A stretch of 64,000 nucleotides of DNA from Sphingobium subterraneum (lineage in GTDB: Bacteria; Pseudomonadota; Alphaproteobacteria; Sphingomonadales; Sphingomonadaceae): contig NZ_JACIJP010000002.1 of assembly GCF_014199435.1 (NCBI RefSeq), positions 124,001-188,000 of the forward strand. The letters are read 5' to 3'. Positions 35,533-45,431 of this stretch are shown piece by piece. Within the stretch, counting starts at the first letter, position 1; each line of letters starts with the position of its first letter. The notes below the pieces were generated by a model. It ran no database searches. It worked only from the letters and a program-made list of their open reading frames with translations, and had not been told where the DNA came from. The position numbers and the translations under genes were made by a program.

Positions 35533-36176
35533 TCGTCTGTACCAATATTTCAAAATATTATTCGCACAGCGGTAGACAGAAGGACGTTCTTCAAAACGTG
35601 AACTTGACAATCGGCCGAGGCGACCGAATTGGTCTCCTCGGCCGTAATGGTGCTGGAAAAAGTACGCTTATCAAAATGATTGGCGGTGTAGAAACGCCTT
35701 CATCCGGTAAGATTATCCGTCAAATGTCTATATCATGGCCGCTCGGTTTCAACGGGGGGTTTCAAGGTAGTTTAACGGGTCTGGATAATGCCCGATTTAT
35801 AGCGCGTGTATACGGGCGAGAATATGCCGTCATCAAGCGTTTCGTCGAAGATTTTACTGAATTGGGTAAACAACTGCGAATGCCGGTGAAAACTTATTCT
35901 TCCGGAATGCGGGCCCGCTTGGCTTTTGCATTATCTTTAGCTATTGAATTCGACTGTTATCTTATTGATGAGATTATTCTGGTAGGCGATCAAAACTTTC
36001 AACGAAAATGCCAAGTTGAAATGTTTGAAAAACGCCAAAATAGATCAATAATCTTGGCGTCCCACAGTCCAGAATTTATCAAAAGCCACTGCAACAAAGC
36101 CGTCCTCATAAATCAGGGTCGAGCGACGCTCTACAATGATGTTGATGAAGCTTTGGCACAATATAGCGCGTTATAA
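35529..36176 (+). CDS. kpsT: KpsT/CtrD-like ABC transporter ATPase for polysaccharide export
   Basis: A 215-residue ATPase, the short form typical of capsule exporters. It lacks the carbohydrate-binding C-terminal extension found in O-antigen Wzt proteins. Walker A is GRNGAGKST (38-46). The signature is [16 protein letters not shown], a variant of LSGGQ usual in KpsT. Walker B is [12 protein letters not shown], and the switch His is in LASHS. The ATG at 35529 overlaps the permease stop by 4 nt; an upstream in-frame ATG at 35445 lies inside the permease gene and is unlikely. It is convergent with the PhyH-family gene. Confidence 0.94.
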   Translation: MIVCTNISKYYSHSGRQKDVLQNVNLTIGRGDRIGLLGRNGAGKSTLIKMIGGVETPSSGKIIRQMSISWPLGFNGGFQGSLTGLDNARFIARVYGREYAVIKRFVEDFTELGKQLRMPVKTYSSGMRARLAFALSLAIEFDCYLIDEIILVGDQNFQRKCQVEMFEKRQNRSIILASHSPEFIKSHCNKAVLINQGRATLYNDVDEALAQYSAL

Positions 36177-36239
36177 TCGTAATAATATGGTATTTTAGTA
36201 AGTTTCCCTCTCTTATGAATCGCTAATTCAACAAGAAAA

Positions 36240-37208
36240 TTATACTTTTCCTGTGAAATCCTCAACCAACCTTACCCGTTCTATGCCATCGCTATAGGTA
36301 GCGAATTGTGGAAATTGCATGAACTCTAAGCCGTTATAAGACCCGCGCGGCATGACCGTAGGCTGAAGATTCTTTATATCGTCGCGTGCCGTCAACATAA
36401 ACTGTGAAAATGTGTAGAGCTTTGCGGTTTTCCCAAAGTAATGATAAACAACACTTCGCCTACTAAGTGTTGGGTTTATCCGCGTCGCTCCACCATGAGC
36501 CAACAGAGAGTGCCAAATCACAACGTCACCAGCCCTGATCTTGGGTGTGATACGTTGACCACCACGTTCCCGTTCCATCGCGATAAAATCTTCGGTCCAA
36601 GCGTTGCCAACTGCTGATACTAAATCGCCCACCTCGTCAATATTTGCTGAAGAACTCCAACGCTCTTTTAGATCCGGACGTCGGTCAACGACGTCATCGC
36701 TATGAAAAAAGGGCCATTTATGGCTTCCAGGAATGTAAAAAAGTGGCCCCGCCTCAGGATCAACATCTTCTAACGCCACCCAGACACCTGCCATGGCGTA
36801 GGCGGGTTCCGGCCAGAAAAATATTGCATCGATATGTGGACTTTGCTCAGTTCCTTTTTCAAACTGCAGAGACCCAAAAAGAACTGGATCTTCGCCAAAT
36901 GCCCAACTTAAAAAAGCGACAATCTCAGATTTGGCCGAAATGTTCATGAGATCAGGACAAACCTGATGAAGTTGGCCTATACGGTCACCAAAACCATAGG
37001 GATCCAAACAATCGTCTAAAAGTCGCCTGAAATCAGTAACTATTTTATTGTGATCCTCAATTTCCGAGCGGCTCGCGACACTTGGAATACAAACAAAACC
37101 CTCTTCGATCCACTGATTTTTGAGATGAATTGGTACCGAATTACTTCCGATACGATCAGAATGTTCTGGAACTAGCTGATGCGGCTTTGGACCACTAAGA
37201 TTAACCAT
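36240..37208 (-). CDS. Phytanoyl-CoA dioxygenase (PhyH) family protein
   Basis: A 322-residue Fe(II)/2-oxoglutarate-dependent oxygenase-like protein. The facial triad is visible: H125 and D127 in PHIDAIFF, and a distal His in HSLLAHGG (about 236). The 2-oxoglutarate-binding Arg is probably in the following ATRINP. FYIPGSHKWPFFHSDD is typical of the family. No CoA or lipid specificity can be inferred. Its place at the end of a polysaccharide operon suggests hydroxylation of a sugar, a lipid carrier or a substituent. A second family member lies in the same locus (54076-55023). It is the last minus-strand gene, 163 nt after the giant glycosyltransferase. Confidence 0.85.
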   Translation of the reverse strand: MVNLSGPKPHQLVPEHSDRIGSNSVPIHLKNQWIEEGFVCIPSVASRSEIEDHNKIVTDFRRLLDDCLDPYGFGDRIGQLHQVCPDLMNISAKSEIVAFLSWAFGEDPVLFGSLQFEKGTEQSPHIDAIFFWPEPAYAMAGVWVALEDVDPEAGPLFYIPGSHKWPFFHSDDVVDRRPDLKERWSSSANIDEVGDLVSAVGNAWTEDFIAMERERGGQRITPKIRAGDVVIWHSLLAHGGATRINPTLSRRSVVYHYFGKTAKLYTFSQFMLTARDDIKNLQPTVMPRGSYNGLEFMQFPQFATYSDGIERVRLVEDFTGKV

Positions 37209-37371
37209 TATTAATCCTTAAAACACAAAAAATTGTTCACACCTGCCTGCTTTATGTCTTGCAATCTGTGAACATAGAAGACATCGCCCTGCTAAAAACA
37301 GCCATTTTGGCGCAGCTGCGAAAAACGCATCCGCCTGCTAAACAGCTCGTATTGATAGCACGCATCTACAA

Positions 37372-40300
37372 TTACGATCTCCAACGCACTGGCACATAAC
37401 CACCAATGGACTGTGTGCCCATTGTCGCAATATCAGTGGGAGCACAAAATGCCTGCCAAGCCAACTGAGTTGATAGTGGATCTCGCTCTGAGGACGGCAA
37501 AACCTCTGCTTGAGACCGTAAAAGCGGCGAATAGCCAACGCGTTTACCGTGCTTAGCAGCATAGGCTCCCATCCATAACGCCAGTTCGGTATGACTGACT
37601 GATCTCGGCGCAGCAGCCAATGACTGAGTGAGAAAAGATACACGCACAAAAAACGCTCCCGTAGGCGGCGCCGCTATACAATGTGGCTTCAAACCCAAGG
37701 CATAAGGGCCAGCATAATTTTCGTCCTGACCGTCGAATGGAGCATAAATTTTGCCTGCTGAGTCAATCGAAAAACCGGCGGAAACGATTTTTCCGTTGGC
37801 TGTTATAGGACCGCAGACAATGGCCAGTTCTTTTATGAAGTCGAAGAGCTTAACAACTTCGAGCGCAGCGATGTCGGAAAACGTCACCTCATGAGCGAGC
37901 ACAGCGACAATCGCATCGGGATCTAGTTTAGCAACACATTCGGCCAGTGCAACCCGATCATATATGTCAGCCAATGTCACCAACGCAAAACCGGCCGGAC
38001 TTGTAACACCAGAATGGGCCACCGCAATAAGGGGGGGCAAATCGATGGGCAAGCGTTCGATCCACCATTCTTCAGCTCCCCGCCATATCGGATAAGGAGC
38101 TGCAACAGCCTTATCCGCCATGCCAAGCCGTGCGATTTTACGGGTAAGCACATGACGGACCGAAGCAGACGATACGGTATTCGTTGCGTCAGAGTTCGAT
38201 GTACTTCTTTCATGATGCCGCCAGTGGCAAAGGACCTGCGGAACATGAACTATTTCCGCCTCCGCAGCCGAGAAACGCTCCATACTGTCCCAGTCATGGC
38301 AATATTCCGCACCGGCGTCACTATACAAGTTCAGGTCCAGAGCCATCGTGCGGCTCATTGCCACCAAATGCCATATCCAAGAATTCTCTAGATCGAGCAC
38401 GGGATCCCAGCTAGGACGGCAGTAGGGTAACTGAACAGTTTCGCCTATGATAATGTCCTCGTCACTATAGAGCACTGCAGGCAGCGTTTCGGCGGCATCT
38501 AGCACCGTTGAAAAAACTGACAGTGCATCGGGGGTCAGAAGGTCGTCACCATCAAGCGGCACAATGTAGTGGCCGCGGGCCGCCTCTAGCACATAACGCA
38601 TACCCCCAATGATTCCGAGATTTTCGCTGAGGCGATGCACATGCACACGGTGGTCTGTAGCCAGCGTTTCAAGGATATGATTAACTTCTGGCGTAACAGG
38701 GCCATGAGCGAGAATCACCCATTCAAAATCTGCGAAGCTCTGTCCGATTACGCTGGCAGCAGTGGTTTGAAAGAATACAGCGTCCGTTCGGCTATACAAC
38801 GTCGTCAGGATCGAGAAGACAGGCGTTTTTTTCCGCTCGTCCGATATCTTGCTACTCCGGCCAAGTGTTGACCAATCACCATAATGCGGCAATTCGACAC
38901 CGTCAGGATTGCTATATTGCGCAGTAAGCCGCGGCTCATAAGCCTCCTCGGGCCGAATGCCAAAATTGGGCGATCTCAAGCGGCGTTCCGGCATCAATTC
39001 GGCGTTAGCTGCAAGAAAAATGCCCTTGTCACGCGCAGAAACCTGATTGGTCAAATCAAGACTACTCTGAGCGCTGATGAACGGCGAATAAATTATGCGA
39101 CGTCTTGTCTTGGCAGCATAACTACCGATCCAAGCGGACAGGTGCGCTATTTGCGCATTGAATAGTATCGCGTGATTAATCGCCTCTTTCAAAAAATCTC
39201 CATTGAATACCGCATGTTGTACTGAAACCGCATTTACCGAACGTTGTTTAAACAGCTGTGCTGCATACCCGGCATCAGTAACTGCACGCCCGCGATCTGG
39301 TGAATCACAGCCACTACCGAACCCAAAAAATTGGCCCGCGTCGATAATGGTCGCTTTGTCATATATGCGGCCGCCAACAGCAACGGCATCTGAATGAAGC
39401 TCAAGCTGTCCAATCGCTTCCCATGCCCATTCATCATCGTCCGGGTAAGTGTCTGAAAACAGCAAGTGGACGAGGCGTGACTGAGCCGCTGCCTCAGTTA
39501 CCAGCTTTTGCAATTGACCAAGGCCATCACTTATCGCCACTTCGACGACGCAATGTTCAATCCCATCTGCAATACGTGGATCGACTATCTTAGAACGCGA
39601 ACTCCCACTATGCACAAAAATTGTCGTAATCGCGCGACCGTTAATGCGCCTGCGCTTCCACCACCAATCTGGCGTTTGTCCAAATAAGGGACTAGCCTCC
39701 AAAGAGAAGTTGTTGCCTACCGATATGCCCGCACGCATCCGCTCCAGCACAGCACATTGTGAATCGAACACAACCGGCTTAGTTTCCATGTTGCCGCCTG
39801 CAGTCGACTGGGTATGGAGTCGCCAGCTGTAAAGAATGTGTGGTATGTGGACTGGAACGTGGCCGGCGTTATAAAAGCGGGTGAACGTATCCCAATCATG
39901 GCTGCCTTCTGCCCGTTGATCTGAATAAGCTCCCAAATCCAGCGCAAGTTTCCGATCGATTACGCAGAGATGCGCAATATAGCACTGCACCAAGAACAAT
40001 ACCGGATCGAAATCCGGTTTTTGGAAAGGCATCGACAATCGCTCGCCGATCAACTTGTCCTCATCAGTATATAGCAGTGCAGGATAGTCGTGCTTTTGCA
40101 CATACCAAGCAAGCGTGCGGATGCAGTCGGGAAATAGATAGTCATCTGAATCAAGAGGCAATATGTACCGGCCATCCGCCCGTTCTAGGCAATAGCGCAT
40201 ACCCCCTATGATGCCGAGATTTTCCTCAACTCTTTGAAGCTGAACATATGAACGACGTGCAATACGTTCGAGCATGGCGCGCGTGTCTGCTCGGGTCGAT

Positions 40301-43300
40301 CCATTGTCGAGGATGAACCATGTAAAGTTGGTACCGCCAATTTGTCGTTCCAGGCTTTTGGCTAAGACGTCCAAATAGGCGGGAGCAGTATTCCATACAG
40401 TCGTTACAAATGTGAACAAGCCAGTTTCAGCGAGACCTACGTTAAACCTTGCGCGACGTTCCGCCACTTCTGCAAGAAAGGCGGCATATGCGCTGCCAGG
40501 CTCCGGCGTAGGAAGGCGTAGCTGAACTGGTTCATCGGTCGGCTTGCCAATATTTAGGTCCTTGATAACCCCCTTTTCAACAATGCAGTTTGATATGTTT
40601 GGGATGATTTGAGCGAAAGCCTCATCCCAACTCGCGGGCAATTCAAGCTTCGAAGCGATCTCTCGCGCTTCCACATCATCAATACGGCCGACAGCTGTCC
40701 GAAGCGCAGCGACAATAGCCCCAACCTTCGGTTCTGCAGCGATGATGTTAGCGGATATATCAGCAAGTTGTTCCGACGTCTTATTAGCATAGCTGTTTGT
40801 CACGACGAGGCCGCCTGAGCTTGCCATTTCTAGTGGCGGATAGCTTGGATGGGGTGAGAGCATTAATGATAATAGAATATCCGACTCTCGCATCTGCTCT
40901 GCATATCCAGCAAGACCGAGCCATGGCGCACATTCTAGCGTGGCGCCATGACCAAGCGGACGTGGCAGGAAATCTTCGCCCATGCCAATGATTTCCCATG
41001 TACCCGGATCAATAATATGTTGGTCGAGAGCCTCAGTCAGCGCAGCCAATCCGATTTCAAATAAATTGCGTACGCCGATTGAGGGGCGCGCGTAAAACAG
41101 CAGGCGACGCTTCTTAGGTGCCTTAGGGTTGGATCTGATTTTTGATTTCTGCCCAACTTCGATCCGAGGAGGAGACGAGACGCGGGGCGGATAGAATAAA
41201 GACCGATCAAGGGCTGGCTCAAAAACGAGCGAGTTTGCGACGTAAGAGGGTTGCGCAAACTGACCAATACCGTTCTTCACCAGAAAATCGTGCAAGAGAT
41301 GCGTGTTAACGATAGGAATGTAAGAAAAACTGTAAGTTTCAAGAGCTAGAGCGTAGTGGCTAGACGCAGCATAAAATAATGGCTCGAAATCTTGAATTAA
41401 ATAGACGAAAGGTTTCTTGCCAACGAGTGGAGAGGCCGCCTGTGCCATCACGGCGGTCCACCATGCCGTTGCAAAGAAGATGTCATTGTTGCCGATCTTC
41501 AATGGACGGCTACGATCCGACCCATCGACAATCTCTACATGTGGCAATCGCTCTGCGGTTCCGCTGAGGTTCGTCATCAATTCCCAAACCACGTCGAGAT
41601 CATTCCCTGGCGGTAAATCGGTCGAAATGATCCGAACGCTGTGGCCAATGGCGGCCAAGCGATAGGCGATATTGAGAGCGGTGTTCGGTCCTCCGGACAA
41701 ACTTTCCTTTCTTACCGCTGGGAGCAGCACATTGATCGCCGGGCGCTTACCTAAGTCTGGATCTATTATCAGATTGAGTGGTATTGCAGGGCTTAAGGTC
41801 CGGATTATGGAAGACGATGTCTCGCTTTGATCAGCCAAACTACCGAAACGTATTCCGATAGCAGTCAAATGAGTAGAGAAACCCCGGCTCGAGATAAGTT
41901 CTTTATGTTCTGCTAGCATCCTGCTGCGCCATGATGTTCCGGCACCCGTAAACTGGCGCAGATCATGTGCCACTTCTGCATGCAGACGACTGTCCAGAAT
42001 AGTATTATAACCCAGTTGCGCACCTGCCAAGCACAATTCCAATCCTGCCTCGGCATCGTCATAGTCGATACCGGAGAGCTGGGCGCCTTTCCGCAACAAA
42101 TCTGCGCGAATACACAATGCCAATGCCGGAAAAGCTACAACCGGACGGCGCACATTAGTCAGATGGGGTGGACAAGATTCAATCGGCCAACCGAAAAATG
42201 GTGTGCCGACAAAACCGTCTAGTCCAGCCATCAGCCCGATATTTTGTAATCCGCCGTCCTTATGTACCAAAGGCCCGCCAATTATTCCTGCGCGAGGATC
42301 CAGTTCAAATACACTAACCGCTTCGATCACCGCGTCCGCACTTTTGATCGCAGCACTAGAGGTAATGATTGCTTTAGCAAAGCTCTCGGGCCGCACTTGA
42401 TTGATAGCATCAACAAATTCGCTATACGTGCTGATCGCAATCCACTCATCGACTGCCTTGTCAATCTTTGCAGCAGTACGCAGTCTTATGATCTTTTTTT
42501 CCAATGTAGCAGGGTAGACTACGCGACGCCACCCAGCCGTCTTGCTCAGCCTTCTCACATTATGTGCCGTTGCACCGAGTTCGATGGCATCGAACGGCAA
42601 GATGAAATCAATATCGATAGTCGGCAGTTCCCTGTTAAGGCGCTTGGTGCGATACCAGCCCGGCACTTCAGCAAACATCGCCTCTATTGAGAAGCGATTG
42701 CTCAGTCCGCGGCGCTGCAAGCTGGCAAGGACTACCTCGCGCTGAGAGTCGACGATATAATCCTTGGCCGTGGTATGGCTCGCAGTTGATTGGGCATGGA
42801 CGCGCCAGCCATAAAGCACTTCAGGGACGTGAACGACGTCTGCGCCATTTTCGGTTAGTCGAAGCAAGGTATCCCAGTCATGAGACCCACGTGCGTAATC
42901 ATCGCTATATACGTCCACCTTCTCGCCGGCAGCGCGCTCGAAAACAAGTAGATGCGCTGCCGGGGCAGTCTGCATCGCCTGGGACATAGAATAATTAAGG
43001 CGCCAGATGAGTTCGAGCGGCTCACCCTGCTCATCGACCTTTTGTTCATCGCTATAGATTAGAACCGGCAGTTTCGCAGTGTTACGGCGCAGTACATCGG
43101 CGATTAACGCTAGCGAGTCTGGATAAAGCAAATCATCGGAATCGATCGGCACAATATAGTGACCGTTAGCACGTTCAAATACATAGCGATTTCCGCCGAT
43201 GATGTGCAGATTATGCTCGACCCGGAAAAGGCGGAAACGCGGATCACGGTCGGCTATAGCGCAAATTGCCGATCGTGTCTCCAGATCGTTCGAACCATTG

Positions 43301-44508
43301 TCGAGGATCACCCATTCAAAATCGTCAAACAGCTGAGCCTCTATTGAATCAGCGAGCTCGAAAAGAAACTTTGATGCCGTATCATAAACAGTGGTGATGA
43401 TGGAAAAGGTGGGAGCAGCATCATCAAAGATTCGGCCGCCAATATTTTTGGCACGTGCGGACAAACGTTCAGACAATCGTCGCTCGAAGCTAGCCCGCCA
43501 CGCCTGGTCCGCAGGTGGTGACCACAGCGTTTGATTTCGCGAAAAACGCGGTGCCGGATCGACTGCCAACCTGCCTTTCAGTATGTGGTGGACAAGTGGA
43601 TTTACGCCGGGCAACCCTGCTACTGGATACTTAGCGACGTAACGCCTTATGCCAAAGTCCGGACTTGGATCACGCCTTTCCGCTGCACCTGACTGCACAA
43701 AATGGACCAACGGATCATAGCCGTGCTGCGCAACGTCCGGGAATCGCGCGCAATAGAATTCGCGATCAAAGATATTTGCCCGCTTAATTATATGATAATC
43801 AGCCAGATTGTCGGCAGAAAAGTATGGGCTTGGCGCACGTCCCGTGGCGATGCCGTATGTCAGAAAGTGGACAAACGGATTAATTCGCGTTGAGGCTACA
43901 TCAGGATTTTTACGATCATACCATTCTGTTAAAAACAGTGGGCTCGGATTGCGCCTCTCGTAGACGCCATGTTCCAGATAATGCAAATAGGCATTAACGC
44001 CCGCAGCTTGGACATCGGGGTTTTGATCCAAATACCATCTTGTATCGAACCACCCATTTGGGTCTCGACCTTCATCTGCTCCAAATTGAATATAGTGCTG
44101 CAAGGCGCCAATGCATTCTGCGGCAACGTCGGGATATTGTTCAAGATACCACGCAGCATTGAACAATGGTCCCGGCTCACGCCCCTCGGAGCTACCATGT
44201 TTCAGATAATGCACGAGCGGATTGATGCCGGCCGCTGCTACATCCGGGTTATGTTGCAGATACCACTCGGTGCTAAAGAACCGATTCGGATCCAGCGCTA
44301 GCGCAGCGCCGTGTGTTTCGTAATGCTCATAGGCACTCATGCCGCGAGGGATTATTTTCCCATGCATGGAAATATACCAACCGGTATCGAACAGGGGCGA
44401 ACATGCCGGTGCCTTAACCAATTTTGTGACACGCCTTACGAGGCGGCTGATCCAATTATGCACGCTACGAAATGACAATCCCCAACTCCATAAATAAATC
44501 TTAATCAT
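37372..44508 (-). CDS. Giant multimodular glycosyltransferase (WY-PDV repeats, three GT2 modules, one GT4 module)
   Basis: A 2378-residue cytoplasmic or membrane-associated polysaccharide synthase. From the N-terminus: a basic start; about seven repeats of the type FxxxWYxxxNPDVxxxGxNPLxHYxxxG (about 36-320); and GT2 module 1 (about 365-905; ITTVYD, IDSDDLLYPD, SHDWD). A GT4/WsaF-like module follows (about 920-1310; LSGGPNTALNIAYRL, PSYPPLEMASSGGLVV), then GT2 module 2 (about 1360-1870; VTTVWN, LDSDDYLFPD, SHDWD) and module 3 (about 1894-2378; LTTLYS, LDGDDLLTPD, CHDWD). Each GT2 module carries a DxD-like metal motif and HDWD base region, then a second, degenerate GT2-like half. All three appear active. 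Its start overlaps the upstream reductase stop by 4 nt. Confidence 0.92.
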   Translation of the reverse strand: MIKIYLWSWGLSFRSVHNWISRLVRRVTKLVKAPACSPLFDTGWYISMHGKIIPRGMSAYEHYETHGAALALDPNRFFSTEWYLQHNPDVAAAGINPLVHYLKHGSSEGREPGPLFNAAWYLEQYPDVAAECIGALQHYIQFGADEGRDPNGWFDTRWYLDQNPDVQAAGVNAYLHYLEHGVYERRNPSPLFLTEWYDRKNPDVASTRINPFVHFLTYGIATGRAPSPYFSADNLADYHIIKRANIFDREFYCARFPDVAQHGYDPLVHFVQSGAAERRDPSPDFGIRRYVAKYPVAGLPGVNPLVHHILKGRLAVDPAPRFSRNQTLWSPPADQAWRASFERRLSERLSARAKNIGGRIFDDAAPTFSIITTVYDTASKFLFELADSIEAQLFDDFEWVILDNGSNDLETRSAICAIADRDPRFRLFRVEHNLHIIGGNRYVFERANGHYIVPIDSDDLLYPDSLALIADVLRRNTAKLPVLIYSDEQKVDEQGEPLELIWRLNYSMSQAMQTAPAAHLLVFERAAGEKVDVYSDDYARGSHDWDTLLRLTENGADVVHVPEVLYGWRVHAQSTASHTTAKDYIVDSQREVVLASLQRRGLSNRFSIEAMFAEVPGWYRTKRLNRELPTIDIDFILPFDAIELGATAHNVRRLSKTAGWRRVVYPATLEKKIIRLRTAAKIDKAVDEWIAISTYSEFVDAINQVRPESFAKAIITSSAAIKSADAVIEAVSVFELDPRAGIIGGPLVHKDGGLQNIGLMAGLDGFVGTPFFGWPIESCPPHLTNVRRPVVAFPALALCIRADLLRKGAQLSGIDYDDAEAGLELCLAGAQLGYNTILDSRLHAEVAHDLRQFTGAGTSWRSRMLAEHKELISSRGFSTHLTAIGIRFGSLADQSETSSSIIRTLSPAIPLNLIIDPDLGKRPAINVLLPAVRKESLSGGPNTALNIAYRLAAIGHSVRIISTDLPPGNDLDVVWELMTNLSGTAERLPHVEIVDGSDRSRPLKIGNNDIFFATAWWTAVMAQAASPLVGKKPFVYLIQDFEPLFYAASSHYALALETYSFSYIPIVNTHLLHDFLVKNGIGQFAQPSYVANSLVFEPALDRSLFYPPRVSSPPRIEVGQKSKIRSNPKAPKKRRLLFYARPSIGVRNLFEIGLAALTEALDQHIIDPGTWEIIGMGEDFLPRPLGHGATLECAPWLGLAGYAEQMRESDILLSLMLSPHPSYPPLEMASSGGLVVTNSYANKTSEQLADISANIIAAEPKVGAIVAALRTAVGRIDDVEAREIASKLELPASWDEAFAQIIPNISNCIVEKGVIKDLNIGKPTDEPVQLRLPTPEPGSAYAAFLAEVAERRARFNVGLAETGLFTFVTTVWNTAPAYLDVLAKSLERQIGGTNFTWFILDNGSTRADTRAMLERIARRSYVQLQRVEENLGIIGGMRYCLERADGRYILPLDSDDYLFPDCIRTLAWYVQKHDYPALLYTDEDKLIGERLSMPFQKPDFDPVLFLVQCYIAHLCVIDRKLALDLGAYSDQRAEGSHDWDTFTRFYNAGHVPVHIPHILYSWRLHTQSTAGGNMETKPVVFDSQCAVLERMRAGISVGNNFSLEASPLFGQTPDWWWKRRRINGRAITTIFVHSGSSRSKIVDPRIADGIEHCVVEVAISDGLGQLQKLVTEAAAQSRLVHLLFSDTYPDDDEWAWEAIGQLELHSDAVAVGGRIYDKATIIDAGQFFGFGSGCDSPDRGRAVTDAGYAAQLFKQRSVNAVSVQHAVFNGDFLKEAINHAILFNAQIAHLSAWIGSYAAKTRRRIIYSPFISAQSSLDLTNQVSARDKGIFLAANAELMPERRLRSPNFGIRPEEAYEPRLTAQYSNPDGVELPHYGDWSTLGRSSKISDERKKTPVFSILTTLYSRTDAVFFQTTAASVIGQSFADFEWVILAHGPVTPEVNHILETLATDHRVHVHRLSENLGIIGGMRYVLEAARGHYIVPLDGDDLLTPDALSVFSTVLDAAETLPAVLYSDEDIIIGETVQLPYCRPSWDPVLDLENSWIWHLVAMSRTMALDLNLYSDAGAEYCHDWDSMERFSAAEAEIVHVPQVLCHWRHHERSTSNSDATNTVSSASVRHVLTRKIARLGMADKAVAAPYPIWRGAEEWWIERLPIDLPPLIAVAHSGVTSPAGFALVTLADIYDRVALAECVAKLDPDAIVAVLAHEVTFSDIAALEVVKLFDFIKELAIVCGPITANGKIVSAGFSIDSAGKIYAPFDGQDENYAGPYALGLKPHCIAAPPTGAFFVRVSFLTQSLAAAPRSVSHTELALWMGAYAAKHGKRVGYSPLLRSQAEVLPSSERDPLSTQLAWQAFCAPTDIATMGTQSIGGYVPVRWRS

Positions 44509-45431
44509 GCATCCCTAGGTGGGTTTTCATCTTCCGTGGCTTTTTGACACCACCATTGTGCAGTATTGGTCAAGCCGTCGCGCAGATCAAAAATTGGGCG
44601 AAACCCGATGTCGTCATGCAATCGAGCCACATTGCCGTAAAGTACCGGTGGCTCGTCCGGTTTGGCAGATCTGGCGCCAAACCTGACATGCTCTGGCTTG
44701 CCCATTGCTTCTGCAAGGGAGCGGACAACATCACATACCGCAACGGCTGAGCCAGAACAGATATTGAAAATGCCCTGATAGTCGCCGCGAAGAGCCGCGA
44801 CGAAAGCTCCTGCCGCATCTGCAACATGCATAAAATCGCGCATTTGCGTGCCTTTGCTGACTGCTGGCTCGTTGCCGTCGCGCAGTGCCGCTGCAACATC
44901 CGACACAAGCCTTCCGGCCGCCTCACCTGGACCATATAGCCAGAAAATTCGCCCCCAAGCTACCGAATGCCCATGCTGTTCGGCATCGCGCAGTACCAAA
45001 CGGCGTAGTGCATCCTTGGCAACACCGTAGAGGGTAGCTGGATTGGCTGGCGAAATGCGTTCATCAAGTCGGCCATTGCCTGACCAGTCATACTCAGCAC
45101 AGCTTCCAGCCAGCACCGCTCGTTGGCCCCCCGCAGCATGAAAAGAACGAATTAACTCCAGACTAGCGCCGCACCAATCAAGGTTATTCGCTGCCGTCCA
45201 GAATTTACCCGGCTGCGCATTCCACGCCAGATGTAGAAGGTGGGTAGGGCGCACCCGGTCAATCAGTGCAGCGGCCGCCCCTGGAACAATAAGGTCTGCT
45301 GTCACATGCTCTATACCTTGAATTTCCGTCGCGACGCGACTGCTGCCAACCACCGTAGCACCCTGCCTCACGAGTTGAGCAATAACCTGACGCCCAACAA
45401 AGCCGCTGGAACCGGTAACAAGGATTTTCAT
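44505..45431 (-). CDS. NAD(P)-dependent nucleotide-sugar epimerase/reductase (extended SDR)
   Basis: A 308-residue extended short-chain dehydrogenase. The cofactor loop TGSSGFVG (residues 6-13) and the active-site YGVAK (Y-x3-K) are intact. AGSCAEYDW provides the Ser and tyrosine-side residues. It probably reduces the 4-keto group of the CDP-linked sugar made by the preceding enzymes, completing the pathway. The gene overlaps its upstream neighbour and the downstream giant glycosyltransferase by 4 nt each, so synthesis and transfer are co-expressed. Whether it reduces or epimerises cannot be decided from sequence. Confidence 0.88.
   Translation of the reverse strand: MKILVTGSSGFVGRQVIAQLVRQGATVVGSSRVATEIQGIEHVTADLIVPGAAAALIDRVRPTHLLHLAWNAQPGKFWTAANNLDWCGASLELIRSFHAAGGQRAVLAGSCAEYDWSGNGRLDERISPANPATLYGVAKDALRRLVLRDAEQHGHSVAWGRIFWLYGPGEAAGRLVSDVAAALRDGNEPAVSKGTQMRDFMHVADAAGAFVAALRGDYQGIFNICSGSAVAVCDVVRSLAEAMGKPEHVRFGARSAKPDEPPVLYGNVARLHDDIGFRPIFDLRDGLTNTAQWWCQKATEDENPPRDA

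Noticed and set aside
37234..37274. TGTTCACA / TGTGAACA inverted repeat as a terminator
   Set aside because: The 25-nt loop is long and no U-tract follows; it may be a regulatory palindrome but the evidence is too thin.
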